From JBGRPZ01 sp041725955 (lineage in GTDB: Bacteria; Bacteroidota; Bacteroidia; Bacteroidales; JBGRPZ01): a DNA stretch of 64,000 nt. Below the pieces are notes generated by a model that saw only the letters and a list, made by a program, of their open reading frames with translations, was not told where the DNA came from and did not search any database. Both the position numbers and the translations under genes were made by a program. The number at the start of each line of letters is the position of its first letter. Position 1 is the stretch's first letter. The stretch covers positions 1 to 64,000 of the forward strand of contig JBGRQE010000006.1 in NCBI GenBank assembly GCA_041725955.1. Direction: 5' to 3'. This document shows, in pieces, positions 53,119 to 63,177 of the stretch.

Positions 53119-54525
53119 GTGATGAAAAAGAGTTTCTTGATCATTTTGTTGGGAATAATGGGTTGTGTTGCCACCGTTGGGGCAAAAACACATTCTTCTC
53201 TTGAACTTATGAGTGTTCCCGATGGAAAAAAATATGGTGAGGACAGTGTGAATTGTGTAAAAAATCTTTCTTTATATAGAGAATCTTTCAAGCAATGGAA
53301 AGCCTCGAAATATAAGAATGAAGCTTATAAGGATGCTTTAAAACCATGGAGATGGGTTATGAAAAATTGCCCTTCTTCGTCTCAATATATATATATTGAT
53401 GGTCCGAAAATGATTGATGCTTTAGCTAAGAAAGAAAAGGATCAAGCTGTAAAAGAAAAGTATTTAGATACTTTGGAAATGCTTTATGATTTAAGGATAC
53501 AGTATTTTCCTTTAAATCGTAAAAAACAAAGTCAGAAAGGTGCTATTTTGGGACGTAAAGGAGTGGATATAATCACTTCTGCACCAAAGCGTTTTGAAAA
53601 AGCATATAATACATTAAAAGAATCTGTTGAAATAGAAGGAGATAAGTCAAGTGCTTCTGTTTTGGTATATTATATGTATTCTACTGTACGTATGGTAAAG
53701 GCTGGTAAATTAGAAAAAGCAGCTGTTATTGATGTATACGATGTTTGTAGTACTTATTTGTCTGAAGATATTAGTCATTACAAAAAAGCAGGTAAGAAAA
53801 AGAATGCTGATGCTTATCAATCATACTTAAATAATGTTGAGAAGTATTTTGAGCCTTATGCAAATTGTGAAGACTTAATTAGCATATACCAAGAGAAATT
53901 TGCTAAAAATCCTAATGATTTAGATCTTCTTAAGCGTATTACCAATATCTTGACTAAAAAGAAATGTGAAGATTCAGAGCTTTTCTTCTCTGCATCTGAA
54001 AATCTATATAAATTAGAACCTTCTCCAAATGCTGCTTTCAATATTGGAATTATGCTTTTGAAAAAGAAGGAAAATACTAAAGGAATTGAATACCTAAAAG
54101 AAGCTGAAAAAACTGAAGATTCTGCTCAGTTAGAAAAAGTGTATCTATTACTTGCTGATGCTTATAAAGCGGTTGGACAGTATTCTATAGGTAGAGATTA
54201 TGCACGTAAACTTCTGAAGTTAGATCCTAATAATGGAAATGCTTATTTGATTATTGGTCAGATGTATGCAGCAAGTTCAAAATCTTGTGGTAGCGATGAA
54301 TTAGGACAAGGAGCTGTTTTTTGTGCTGCTGTAGATCAGTTTGCTAGAGCTCGTCAGGTTTCTGATGATCCTAAAATTGATGCTGCTGCAAACAAATTAA
54401 TTGCTACTTATTCAAAGTATTTTCCAAATTCAGAGGTGATCTTCTTTAATAGTTTGAAAGAAGGTGATAGCTATGAGATTGGTTGTTGGATGAATGTTAC
54501 TACCAAACTTCGTGCAGCAAAATAG
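53119..54525 (+). CDS. Periplasmic tetratricopeptide-repeat protein
   Basis: 468 aa with a signal peptide (SFLIILLGIMGCVATVGAK). Helical repeats follow; TPR-like units are clear near the C-terminus (AFNIGIMLLKKKENTKGIEYLKEAEK, AYKAVGQYSIGRDYARKLLKLDPNNG). A cysteine-containing insert (SKSCGSDELGQ) near the end is a feature of this family. Probably a scaffold for envelope protein complexes. Adjacent to lptC, whose ORF overlaps the end in another frame. Confidence 0.85.
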   Translation: MMKKSFLIILLGIMGCVATVGAKTHSSLELMSVPDGKKYGEDSVNCVKNLSLYRESFKQWKASKYKNEAYKDALKPWRWVMKNCPSSSQYIYIDGPKMIDALAKKEKDQAVKEKYLDTLEMLYDLRIQYFPLNRKKQSQKGAILGRKGVDIITSAPKRFEKAYNTLKESVEIEGDKSSASVLVYYMYSTVRMVKAGKLEKAAVIDVYDVCSTYLSEDISHYKKAGKKKNADAYQSYLNNVEKYFEPYANCEDLISIYQEKFAKNPNDLDLLKRITNILTKKKCEDSELFFSASENLYKLEPSPNAAFNIGIMLLKKKENTKGIEYLKEAEKTEDSAQLEKVYLLLADAYKAVGQYSIGRDYARKLLKLDPNNGNAYLIIGQMYAASSKSCGSDELGQGAVFCAAVDQFARARQVSDDPKIDAAANKLIATYSKYFPNSEVIFFNSLKEGDSYEIGCWMNVTTKLRAAK

Positions 54526-54547
54526 TTTATTGATAAAAAAATATCAA

Positions 54548-55144
54548 ATGAGATATAGTAAGCAAAAATATTCTTTTGCATTGAAAAGCATTGTCATGGG
54601 CTTGGCCCTGACAATGCTTTTTGGTTGTAAAAATAAATTATCGGAAGTATATGGAGATGTTGAAGAATTATCTCTGCCCGATATTCAATATTATGATGCC
54701 GTATTTCAACAAACCGATAGTGGCATCCTTCAGGCAAAAATTATTGCTCCTAAAGCCGATCGATATCTAGGCGATTCGGGTAAAATTGTATTGCCTCAGC
54801 GCTTTGATATATATTTCTACGAGAAAGATGGTCTTGCTAAAGGAAAGCTTTCTGCAGATTATGGCTTGCAAGAAGATGATAGTGATAAAACTGAAGCTCA
54901 GGGAAATGTGGTTTTGATTAGCTTTGAGGATAGTACAAAGCTTTATACTGAAAGACTGATTTGGGATAAAAAGAAGCGTAGGATTTTTTCTCCTGTAGAT
55001 GTTAAGGTTGTTACTCCCGATCAAGTTGCTTATGGTGATTCACTGGAAGCGTCAGATGATCTGAAAGATCGTGAAATATTTGGGTTTAAATCTGAAATTG
55101 AGTTTGAAGAGCAAAAAAATGATAGCACTCAAGTTGCAGAGTAA
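54548..55144 (+). CDS. lptC: LPS export ABC transporter periplasmic protein LptC-like
   Basis: 198 aa. The N-terminal segment SIVMGLALTMLFGCKNK has a lipobox, so it is a lipoprotein rather than the membrane-anchored form of Proteobacteria. The OstA/LptC-type beta-jellyroll is seen in LQAKIIAPKADRY, FDIYFYEKDGLAKGKLSADYG, TEAQGNVVLISFEDSTKLYTERLIWDKKKRRIFSP and VTPDQVAYGDSLEAS. It bridges LPS from LptBFG to LptA in the periplasm. The ATG after the end of the TPR gene is preferred. Confidence 0.88.
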   Translation: MRYSKQKYSFALKSIVMGLALTMLFGCKNKLSEVYGDVEELSLPDIQYYDAVFQQTDSGILQAKIIAPKADRYLGDSGKIVLPQRFDIYFYEKDGLAKGKLSADYGLQEDDSDKTEAQGNVVLISFEDSTKLYTERLIWDKKKRRIFSPVDVKVVTPDQVAYGDSLEASDDLKDREIFGFKSEIEFEEQKNDSTQVAE

Positions 55145-55171
55145 ACACCAAAATAAAAAGATTTTATGTTG

Positions 55172-55179
55172 TATATTTG
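55172..55179 (+). promoter_or_regulatory. Candidate -7 box upstream of the CNNM gene
   Basis: TATATTTG matches TAnnTTTG. No -33 partner is evident. Confidence 0.35.
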
Positions 55180-55209
55180 TACTAAATTTGAAAACTTAAT
55201 TCATTTGCT

Positions 55210-56472
55210 TTGAGCGATTGGACAATTATTATAATTACAGTAATTTTTTCGGCTTTCTTTTCAGGTATGGAGATTGCCTTTGTGAGTTCGAATAAATTAA
55301 AAGTTGAACTAGATAGAAATAAAGGCCGTTTAAGTGGTTCCATCCTGTCTTCCTTTGTGCAAAATCCTTCTCGGTTTATTGGTGCTTTGTTGTTGGGGAA
55401 TAATGTAGCTCTGGTGGTTTATGGTTTGGCTGCTACCCGGATTCTAAAGCCCTTTTTATTGGAATTGCTCCCTCTGAATTTACATTCCGAGATCTTAATC
55501 TTGGTATTACAAACTGTAGTTTCAACCTTCTTTATTCTGCTTTTTGCTGAATTTACACCGAAAATATTGTTTCGCATGAATTCTAACGGGGTTTTAAGCT
55601 TTTTTGCCGTGCCAATAGCCCTACTTTACTATGTTACCTATCCAGTTATATTTTTATTCACCAGAGTGGCTGAAATCCTTGTGAAATGGTTTTTGAAAAC
55701 TGATGTTACCGACCAGAAGTATGCTTTTGGTGTAATTGACTTAAGTGATTATGTAAATGAGTTGAGTCAAAATGAAGAAGAAGGAATAAATAAGGAAGAA
55801 ATTCAAATGGTGCAAAATGCCATTGAGTTTAAAAGTACAAAAGTTCGTGAATGTCTAATTCCAAGAACAGAAATTGTTGCCCATGAAATTAATGATGAAA
55901 TTGAAGAGTTAAAACAAAGCTTTATGTCATCGGGGCATTCTAAAATTTTGATTTACGACGATACCATTGATAATATTATTGGCTACACTCACTCATATGA
56001 TATGTTTCGTATGCCTAAAAAGATTAGTGAGATATTACGAACCATAGATATCTTTTCTGAAACTACACTCGCTAACACTGCTATGAAGCATTTGCTTGCT
56101 CATCAGAAAAGTCTTGCTGTTGTGGTTGACGAATATGGAGGTACTTCCGGAATTGTAAGTGTGGAAGATCTTATGGAAGAAATTTTTGGAGAGATTCATG
56201 ATGAATATGACAAGAATCATATTTTAGAAAAACAAATTTCTAAAAATGAATTTTTGTTTTCTGCTCGTATGGAAATCGATCGTATTAATGAGCAATACAA
56301 AATTGAGCTTCCTGTATCGGACGATTATGAAACTTTAGGAGGATTAGTCTTAACAGCTATGGGAGATATTCCTGAAGAAGGCGAAGTGCTTCAATTGGAA
56401 GGGTATAAGTTGATTATTACTAAAGCTTCCGATCGGAGAATTGAAGAGGTGAGGATAATTTGTAAGGAGTAA
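55210..56472 (+). CDS. CNNM/CorC-type hemolysin family membrane protein
   Basis: 420 aa. Residues 1-180 are a DUF21/CNNM domain with four helices (IIIITVIFSAFFSGMEIAFVSSNKLKVEL, TVVSTFFILLFAEFTPKIL). A pair of CBS domains follows (IPRTEIVAHEINDEIEEL; SLAVVVDEYGGTSGIVSVEDLMEEIFGEIHDEYD). The C-terminal part is a CorC_HlyC domain (YETLGGLVLTAMGDIPEEGE). Such proteins are linked to Mg2+ efflux or homeostasis; the Bacteroidota version next to lptC/ppiD resembles GldE-type proteins. The start is a TTG, since no ATG precedes the first helix. Confidence 0.9.
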   Translation: MSDWTIIIITVIFSAFFSGMEIAFVSSNKLKVELDRNKGRLSGSILSSFVQNPSRFIGALLLGNNVALVVYGLAATRILKPFLLELLPLNLHSEILILVLQTVVSTFFILLFAEFTPKILFRMNSNGVLSFFAVPIALLYYVTYPVIFLFTRVAEILVKWFLKTDVTDQKYAFGVIDLSDYVNELSQNEEEGINKEEIQMVQNAIEFKSTKVRECLIPRTEIVAHEINDEIEELKQSFMSSGHSKILIYDDTIDNIIGYTHSYDMFRMPKKISEILRTIDIFSETTLANTAMKHLLAHQKSLAVVVDEYGGTSGIVSVEDLMEEIFGEIHDEYDKNHILEKQISKNEFLFSARMEIDRINEQYKIELPVSDDYETLGGLVLTAMGDIPEEGEVLQLEGYKLIITKASDRRIEEVRIICKE

Positions 56473-56609
56473 ATTAACCCCCTCTATTTTCTACCAAGTC
56501 TATATAAATTCAAGCCGTTTTATATCTTTTTTTATTGCTGTAAAAGCCTAATTTCTGTGAGACAGAGGGTTAGTGTATTGTGTGTTCGGCTAATAAAATG
56601 CAAAATAAT

Positions 56610-56640
56610 TTTTAATCTTTGCTTGCATTTGTTAAATTTG
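56610..56640 (+). promoter_or_regulatory. Candidate promoter of ppiD
   Basis: TAAATTTG with TTT exactly 20 bases upstream, 38 bases before the ATG. Confidence 0.5.
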
Positions 56641-56678
56641 TCCCCTAAAAAAAAATCGGGATTAATAAATAACAAGAT

Positions 56679-58793
56679 ATGGCTGTAATAGGAAGTATAA
56701 GAAAACGCTCCGGTTTATTGTTGACCATTATTGGATTGGCTCTAGTTGCCTTTATTGTTGGTGACTTTTTGAAGCGAAACAGAGGTCCAAAGAATGTCAA
56801 TGTCGGAGAAGTTGCAGGTGAAGTAATTCCCTATAAAGAATTCAATCAGGCATTTGAACGAAATGCCGAATATGTAAAAAATCAACAAAGAAAAGGATCT
56901 CTTAACTCTCAAGAAAGAAGCCGTGTTCAGCAACAAACTTGGGATCAGTTGGTACGTCAAATTATTATGGACAAGGAATTTGCAGACCTTGGAATTAACG
57001 TAACTACTGATGAGTTGAAGGATATGATTAGTGGTCCAAACCCACATCCTGCCTTAGTTCAGTCTTTCAGTAACCCTCAAACCGGAGAATACGATCCAAA
57101 ACTTGTTTTAAACTATTTATCTCAACTACCTACTTTCCCTGTTCAACAGCAGCAGCAGTGGGCTAATTTTGAGAATAGCTTAAAAGAAGAACGTAAAAAC
57201 ACTAAGTTTCAGAATCTTATTAGTAAGGCTTATTACACTCCAAAAGCATTGGCAAAAATGTTTTATAGTGATGAGAAAACTGAAGCTAAAGTAAGCTATG
57301 TAGCTGCTCGTTACTCTGATGTTTCTGATTCATTGGTTAATATTGCTGAAGCAGATTATCAAAAATATTACGATAAAAATAAAGCTTTATACGAGCAAGA
57401 AGATAGTCGTGATTTACAGTACTTAGTTTTTAGAGTGTCTCCTTCTGCCGAAGATAAAGGAAAATTGGCAAAGGAAATGAATGCTATTTATGAAGATATG
57501 AAAACTGTTGATCCTTCAAGAGTTGCTTCTTTTGTAAATGCAAATTCTGATGTTAAGTACGATAGCACATGGTTGCGCAAAGCTCAGATTCCTGCTGAAG
57601 CAGATCAGATTATTACTGAAGGTAATATTGGAGCTATCGTAAAACCTTATTTTAAAAATAGTGCTTTTTATATTAATGAGTTGGTTGCAAAAGAAATGCG
57701 TTCTGATTCACTAAAGGCTAGTCATATTTTGATTGCTTATAAAGGTGGAATGAGAGCTAATCCTGATGTAACAAGAACTTCTGAAGAAGCAAAAAAACTT
57801 GCTGATAGTTTAGCAACTGTGATTAAAGCTAATCCAAAGAAATTTGATGAATTGGCAAAATCTGAATCCGATGGTCCTTCTGCTTCTAAAGCTGGCGACT
57901 TGGGTTGGTTTACAGATGGTGCAATGGTTCCTAAATTCAATAGCTATGTACAAAACAATACTGTAGGTAGTATTGGTGTTGTTGAAACTTCTTTTGGTTA
58001 CCATATTATCAAAGTAACTGATAAAAAAGATCCTCAACCAACTTATCGTTTAGCTACTATTGAACGTAAATTATTGGCAAGTGATAAAACTTACCAAGCT
58101 AGATATCAAGATGCGTCTTCTTTTGCTGTAAAAGCCAGAACTTATGATGGTTTTATTAGTACTATCGAAGAAGAAGGTTTGAATATGAGAGATGCTAAGA
58201 AAGTAAAAACTACTTCTGCTTATATTCCTGGAATCAAAAGTCCACGTGAAATTATTCGTTGGGCATTTAATGAAAAAACTACTAAGGGTAGTGTTTCTAA
58301 TGTATTCGAGGATGAAGATAAATATGTAGTTGTTGCTGTAGCTGATGCTTATGCTAAAGGTATTCCTGCTCTTGCAGAGATTAAAGATCGTATTAAACCT
58401 TTTATCGTTAATGAGAAAAAAGGTGAATACCTTGCTGAAAAAATGAATTCTACCGACTTAAATACTGTTGCTTCTGCTGTTAGTAGTAAAGTTGATGAAG
58501 TGAATTCATTGAAATTTGCTGATAGAAACTTCCCTGGTTTTGGAATGGAATCTAAAGTAATTGGAGCTGTTTTTGCTCTTCCTGAAGGACAAGTTTCTAA
58601 GCCTGTTATTGGAAATGCTGCTTGTTTTGTAGTAAAAGCTGATAAGTTAACTCCTGCGCCAGCAACCGAAGATTATAAAACAGTTGTTGATCGTTTGAAT
58701 AGTGATTTCCAAAGACGTGTAAGTGGCGGCTATGTGTTAAAAGCTCTTGAGCAAAATGCTGAGATTGTTGATAACAGAATTAAATTCTTCTAG
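56679..58793 (+). CDS. ppiD: Membrane-anchored peptidyl-prolyl isomerase (PpiD/SurA type)
   Basis: 704 aa. One N-terminal membrane helix (LLLTIIGLALVAFIVGDFL) anchors a periplasmic SurA_N-like domain (VAGEVIPYKEFNQAFERN...WDQLVRQIIMDKEFADLGI). A parvulin domain lies near residues 345-450 (SLKASHILIAYKGG, AKSESDGPSASKAGDLGWFT, VVETSFGYHIIKVTDKK). A second, degenerate parvulin-like region follows. It assists folding of outer-membrane and secreted proteins, which fits the neighbouring lptC and barrel genes. Own promoter and strong terminator. Confidence 0.92.
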   Translation: MAVIGSIRKRSGLLLTIIGLALVAFIVGDFLKRNRGPKNVNVGEVAGEVIPYKEFNQAFERNAEYVKNQQRKGSLNSQERSRVQQQTWDQLVRQIIMDKEFADLGINVTTDELKDMISGPNPHPALVQSFSNPQTGEYDPKLVLNYLSQLPTFPVQQQQQWANFENSLKEERKNTKFQNLISKAYYTPKALAKMFYSDEKTEAKVSYVAARYSDVSDSLVNIAEADYQKYYDKNKALYEQEDSRDLQYLVFRVSPSAEDKGKLAKEMNAIYEDMKTVDPSRVASFVNANSDVKYDSTWLRKAQIPAEADQIITEGNIGAIVKPYFKNSAFYINELVAKEMRSDSLKASHILIAYKGGMRANPDVTRTSEEAKKLADSLATVIKANPKKFDELAKSESDGPSASKAGDLGWFTDGAMVPKFNSYVQNNTVGSIGVVETSFGYHIIKVTDKKDPQPTYRLATIERKLLASDKTYQARYQDASSFAVKARTYDGFISTIEEEGLNMRDAKKVKTTSAYIPGIKSPREIIRWAFNEKTTKGSVSNVFEDEDKYVVVAVADAYAKGIPALAEIKDRIKPFIVNEKKGEYLAEKMNSTDLNTVASAVSSKVDEVNSLKFADRNFPGFGMESKVIGAVFALPEGQVSKPVIGNAACFVVKADKLTPAPATEDYKTVVDRLNSDFQRRVSGGYVLKALEQNAEIVDNRIKFF

Positions 58794-58840
58794 TAATATA
58801 GAAGTTAGCTATTCTGATAAATTGAAAATATTTCCTTTAA

Positions 58841-58870
58841 AAAAAGCCCTCCGTTTGGAGGGCTTTTTTT
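58841..58870 (+). terminator. Terminator of ppiD
   Basis: Stem AAAAGCCCTCC / GGAGGGCTTTT with a GTTT loop, followed by a T-run. Confidence 0.93.
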
Positions 58871-59051
58871 GTACTTACTATTTTATATTTACTATTTAAG
58901 AAATATTATTTTTTCTCTCTGTTTATTGCCAGCTGTTTAGATTGTACCAATATCCTGTAGTTTTGAATTATTAAAAATAGATATAAGGGTTTTGTATTGT
59001 GGTATAGTTTTTGAATATTTGAAGGGAAATCAGTTTAAAAAAGTTTATTTT

Positions 59052-61268
59052 ATGAAGAAAGTTCTATTGTTGGTTTCTGCCTTGATGATGGTTTTTCAGA
59101 CCTATGGTCAAGATAGAACAAAGTATGGTGTTCGTCTTATTCAAGCATCAGAAAATTTAGTACGTGCTGATAAAAGCAAAGATATTCAAGTTTTTATTTA
59201 TGGAGATATTCCTGCTGTTGAGAACTTGGTGAAAGAAGTTGGGGGTGAAATTAATACTGTTTCAAAAGATATATTAACTGCTCAATTGAATTTTGAAGCG
59301 ATTGAAAAAATCGCTGTGTCGGAATCTGTAAAATATATTCGTTTAGGTTCAGATCTAGAACTTGCCAGTGATAAAGCTTTAGGGCATGTTTTTGCCAATC
59401 AAGTGCATTCAGGTCTTGCTCCTCTTGAGCAGGCGTATACAGGTAAGAATGTAATTGTAGGAATTATTGACACTGGAATTGATTATAATCATTCCGATTT
59501 TCGCAAAAAGGATGACGCTTCCAAGTCGCGTGTATTGTATATTTGGGATCAACTTAATTCTTATGGAGGAGAGAATCCAGAAGGTTTCAATTATGGGTCT
59601 GAATGGAATCAAGAACAAATTGAGAACTCTATAGACCAAGAGAAACCTGACGTTAGCCACTTCGACACTGAAGGACACGGAACTCATGTAACTGGAATTG
59701 CTGCAGGTAATAGGGGAATAGCTCCTGAGGCAGATATAATTATGGTTAAGGCTAGTTTAACCGGATCTACAGGTATTGTTGATGCTGCAAAATATATTTA
59801 TGCCAAAGCTGAAGAATTAGGAAGACCTTGTGTAATTAATGCGAGCTTGGGCGTTTTTATGGTCCCTCATGATGGTACCGACCCAAATGCAGTAATGGTT
59901 GATGAAATGGTTAAGGAAAAACCGGGAAGAGCATTTGTTTCCAGTGCAGGTAATTTTAAAGGAAATAATATGCACGCACATATTGTGGTAAAAAAAGATT
60001 CTCCTGTTTATACCTGGAATTGTCCTGTGCCAACTTATAGTGGAAATATAAGTATTTTTAATGGTGTGGTTAATAACTCTGATCTTGATAATTTATCCAT
60101 GTCTTTTGGCTTGGATACTATAAAATATGATGAAGCTCTTGATGCTCCAATACCTGTTAAACTTGTAGATAAATTAGATTATTTTAGTTTAAAAGATGTA
60201 AAAGAACAAGGAGGAACAAAACAATTAATTTTGAAATATACTGATGAATCTAATGCTGCTAGTGTATTATTTTTTCTTTCAGATTTGGATGAAAACAGAT
60301 CTGCATTTCAAATACAAATAGTTCAAAAATTTAAACCAGAGCAATCGAACTTTGGAATGGGTTTTATTCGTACTTACTTTAAAGGTGAAGCCGAATTAAA
60401 TACTTGGTGTTTGGCGGGTTTGAATTTTACGGATGAGGCAATTGAAGATTTAAAGGATAAGAATATTACTATTGAAGAGGGCTTTATTTCTGGGGATGAA
60501 AACTCGACAGTGACTTCTCCTGCAACAGGAAAAGAAATTATAGGTGTAGGTGCTTATATTAACCGTGATCAATGGGAAAATAGTTTAGGAGAGATAGCAA
60601 AGACAAAAAAAGAGGAAGTAGTGGGTGATATGGCTCCTTTTTCATGTCAGGGACCAACTATTGATAATAGAATTAAACCAGAGATTTGTGCGCCAGGAAT
60701 GTATGTAATGTCTTCCCTTTCCAGCAAATTTAATACTGCTCCGTTTGCTAATGAGATGAATAAAGATAAAACCCGTATTGTTATGAGTGGAACATCTATG
60801 TCGGGTCCTGTAGTAGCTGGTGCTGTTGCTTTAATGCTTGAGCAAAATCCAAATCTTACCAATAAAGAAATTAGAGATAAGCTATTTTCAAGTACATTAA
60901 CTGATAATTTTACAGGTGAGTTAGCTGAGCCTAATAATACCTGGGGATATGGAAAATTAGATATCTTCAAAACTCTTTCTGGTATAAGAGTTGGTGTAAA
61001 CGAGGTTGTTATTGATAACGCCAATTCTATTCTTGTAGAATCACTTTATCCAAACCCAGCAAAAGGTGAAGTTAATGTTGTTCTTAAAAAAGAATTTACT
61101 GGTAAATTGAGTGTGTATAATGCACAAGGAATTATTTTGTATCAAAAAGATATACAAAGTTTTTCTAATAACTGTAAAATAAAGACTGACGATTTTGCTG
61201 CCGGAGTTTATATGCTCAACGTAAAAGGGGAAAATAACTCTGAGATATTGAAATTTATAAAAAAATAG
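59052..61268 (+). CDS. Secreted S8 (subtilisin-like) serine peptidase with T9SS sorting tail, second copy
   Basis: 738 aa from the ATG of a clear signal peptide (MKKVLLLVSALMMVFQTYGQ); the frame opens 20 codons upstream without signal character. Catalytic blocks: VGIIDTGIDYNHSDF, EGHGTHVTGIAAG, oxyanion Asn in SSAGNFKGN and SGTSMSGPVVAGAVALM. The insertion between Asn and Ser is as in the paralogue at 38-40 kb. C-terminal VESLYPNPAKGEVNVVL...AGVYMLNVKGENNSEILKFIKK is the Por sorting domain. Substrate unknown. Confidence 0.93.
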   Translation: MKKVLLLVSALMMVFQTYGQDRTKYGVRLIQASENLVRADKSKDIQVFIYGDIPAVENLVKEVGGEINTVSKDILTAQLNFEAIEKIAVSESVKYIRLGSDLELASDKALGHVFANQVHSGLAPLEQAYTGKNVIVGIIDTGIDYNHSDFRKKDDASKSRVLYIWDQLNSYGGENPEGFNYGSEWNQEQIENSIDQEKPDVSHFDTEGHGTHVTGIAAGNRGIAPEADIIMVKASLTGSTGIVDAAKYIYAKAEELGRPCVINASLGVFMVPHDGTDPNAVMVDEMVKEKPGRAFVSSAGNFKGNNMHAHIVVKKDSPVYTWNCPVPTYSGNISIFNGVVNNSDLDNLSMSFGLDTIKYDEALDAPIPVKLVDKLDYFSLKDVKEQGGTKQLILKYTDESNAASVLFFLSDLDENRSAFQIQIVQKFKPEQSNFGMGFIRTYFKGEAELNTWCLAGLNFTDEAIEDLKDKNITIEEGFISGDENSTVTSPATGKEIIGVGAYINRDQWENSLGEIAKTKKEEVVGDMAPFSCQGPTIDNRIKPEICAPGMYVMSSLSSKFNTAPFANEMNKDKTRIVMSGTSMSGPVVAGAVALMLEQNPNLTNKEIRDKLFSSTLTDNFTGELAEPNNTWGYGKLDIFKTLSGIRVGVNEVVIDNANSILVESLYPNPAKGEVNVVLKKEFTGKLSVYNAQGIILYQKDIQSFSNNCKIKTDDFAAGVYMLNVKGENNSEILKFIKK

Positions 61269-61316
61269 GTAATGCCCTTAAGTATTTAAGCGTATTATTC
61301 TGAGTTGTTTATAATT

Positions 61317-61370
61317 GGTGTTTATTCAAAAAAGAATTGATTTTTTACTTTTTGAATAAACACCTTTTTT
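61317..61370 (+). terminator. Terminator after the second S8 protease gene
   Basis: GGTGTTTATTCAAAAA pairs with TTTTTGAATAAACACC and is followed by TTTTTT. Confidence 0.85.
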
Positions 61371-61536
61371 ATAATATACTGTTTGTTAGGTTGTTGGTGT
61401 TTTTTGTCTAAAAAGATGAAAAAATAATATGATTATATATATAGAATGCTTGCAGGATAACGTTTTAAACCTTTACCAAATAGCAATTCAGCAAGTCTGA
61501 ATAAACAACAAAATAATCAAACTGATACCTTAAACT

Positions 61537-62976
61537 ATGAAAAGAAATCTATTTTCATTTTTATTAATTTCTTTGATCTTAATATCATTTAGCTTCCAAA
61601 GTCAAGCTCAGGCATCTTCTAAAACTATTAAACTTGACAGTACTTTTCGTGTAAAAACCAGTAAGAGTCTAGTCGGTTATGAAAAAACAATTTATAAGTA
61701 TGATCAAAAGAAGCGTTTAGTTGAATCTAAATGGATTGATTATGTGGAGCTACCTAAATATCAGATTAATTTTGGCTATATCACTAATTTCAAATACGAT
61801 AGTGATGGAATGCTTATAGAACAATCAGTTCAAGCATATGAACCCTATGAAAAGAAATGGTACTTATCTTTAAGAACTGAGAAAACTTATAAAAAAGGTG
61901 TTATCTCTACAATCATTCAATACAAAGATATTCAAGGTGAACTATTACCATCTAATAAAGATGAGTACACTTATTTGAACGATGGGCATCAATTGGATCA
62001 TTTCGTTTATAATGATGCGAAAAAAGAATGGAAAATAAAGAGTCGTGAGAAGTTTCTTTATGATATTAGTGGAAATTTAGTTAAAAGAACTGAATGGGAA
62101 GTGCTTTCTGATGGGTCATTAAATTTTGTAAAGCAAGATGCAATTGCATATAATAGTAAGGGTTTGCGTACTTTATATGAAAAGCAAATTTATATGGCGT
62201 TAAGCCAAAAGTGGTTCACCACAGAAAAAGTTGATTATACTTATGATGATAAGAATCAAGAGACTTTAAGATCTTATTCTAAAGATATTGATGGTAATAT
62301 GACTCTTTATTCAAAAGTTCAAACTACTTATTCTGATGCAAACAATCGTGTTGTAGATTCAATGGCATATAAGTTTTATAATGGAACTCAAAAATGGGGC
62401 AATCTTAAAAGAGAAGAATTAAATTTCGATAATAATAATAACCTTATTTCTAATATCATTTCTATAGAAATGAATGCTATTGGAAGTTCTGAGAGTGAAT
62501 TGGTAAAATATAGCAGAAATGTTCTTGATGTTGATGCCGACCAATCTATTAAGAATATTGCATTTCCAACTAAATCAATTCCTTTCTTCGATGCTTTATT
62601 CCCTGTTTATCTAAAGAATAAAGTGAACACTATGCATTATGCAAAGTACGATAATAGAAACAAGGAATGGAAAGACGACAGCGATAAGGTTACTTTCTTT
62701 TATTCTAAAATTGAAGGTGTTCCTACTGCTGTAAATGAAGTTCTTTCAGAAGAATTGTTATGCTATCCAAACCCGGTTGTAAAACAACTTAATGTAGTTC
62801 TTCCAGATCAAAATCATTCAGGTGAAATTATGTTGTTTTCTGTTGATGGTAAATTAATTGTCAAACAGAATGTACAAAAGAATTTTACCATTGAAATGGG
62901 TAATTTGAAAAAAGGAACTTATATCTTACAAATCAATTGTGGTTCAAAAGTCTTGAAAAAGAAAATATTAAGATAG
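61537..62976 (+). CDS. T9SS cargo protein with YD-like beta-repeats
   Basis: 479 aa. A signal peptide (FLLISLILISFSFQSQAQA) is followed by repeated segments built on YKYDQKKRLVESKW, FKYDSDGMLIEQS, FLYDISGNLVKRTEW and YTYDDKNQETLRSYS. Each has the Y-x-Y-D-x-x-G/K pattern of YD/RHS-like beta-strand repeats. The tail (CYPNPVVKQLNVVLP...GTYILQINCGSKVLKKKILR) is a Por sorting domain. Probably surface-exposed; binding partner unknown. Monocistronic, with a long AT-rich leader (about 165 bases after the preceding terminator) in which I see no other feature. Confidence 0.85.
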   Translation: MKRNLFSFLLISLILISFSFQSQAQASSKTIKLDSTFRVKTSKSLVGYEKTIYKYDQKKRLVESKWIDYVELPKYQINFGYITNFKYDSDGMLIEQSVQAYEPYEKKWYLSLRTEKTYKKGVISTIIQYKDIQGELLPSNKDEYTYLNDGHQLDHFVYNDAKKEWKIKSREKFLYDISGNLVKRTEWEVLSDGSLNFVKQDAIAYNSKGLRTLYEKQIYMALSQKWFTTEKVDYTYDDKNQETLRSYSKDIDGNMTLYSKVQTTYSDANNRVVDSMAYKFYNGTQKWGNLKREELNFDNNNNLISNIISIEMNAIGSSESELVKYSRNVLDVDADQSIKNIAFPTKSIPFFDALFPVYLKNKVNTMHYAKYDNRNKEWKDDSDKVTFFYSKIEGVPTAVNEVLSEELLCYPNPVVKQLNVVLPDQNHSGEIMLFSVDGKLIVKQNVQKNFTIEMGNLKKGTYILQINCGSKVLKKKILR

Positions 62977-63041
62977 GTTTTGTGATTCGGTTTTTCTTAC
63001 GAATAAAGCGCAATTCGTAATTTATATTCTGAATTTTTAAT

Positions 63042-63085
63042 ACATCATCAAAGAGATTGTCTAATCTTAATGGTGATGTTTTTTT
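63042..63085 (+). terminator. Terminator after the YD-repeat protein gene
   Basis: ACATCATCAAAGAGATT pairs imperfectly with AATCTTAATGGTGATGT; a run of seven T follows. Confidence 0.75.
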
Positions 63086-63143
63086 ATAGATTTCTAATCT
63101 GTAATACGAATTACCAAAACATAAGAATGTTTTTTTTCAGATA

Positions 63144-63167
63144 TTTGAACTTTTAAATAAGTTCAAA
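63144..63167. promoter_or_regulatory. Small dyad upstream of the MutS-like gene
   Basis: A perfect 9-base inverted repeat, TTTGAACTT / AAGTTCAAA, with a 6-base spacer ends 10 bases before the ATG. It could be an operator or a translational hairpin; there is no further support. Confidence 0.35.
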
Positions 63168-63177
63168 ATCATTGTAC

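Noticed and set aside
56480..56575. Possible hairpin TAACCCCCTCT / AGAGGGTTA after the CNNM gene
   Set aside because: Arms are some 70 bases apart with unequal length; too weak to call.
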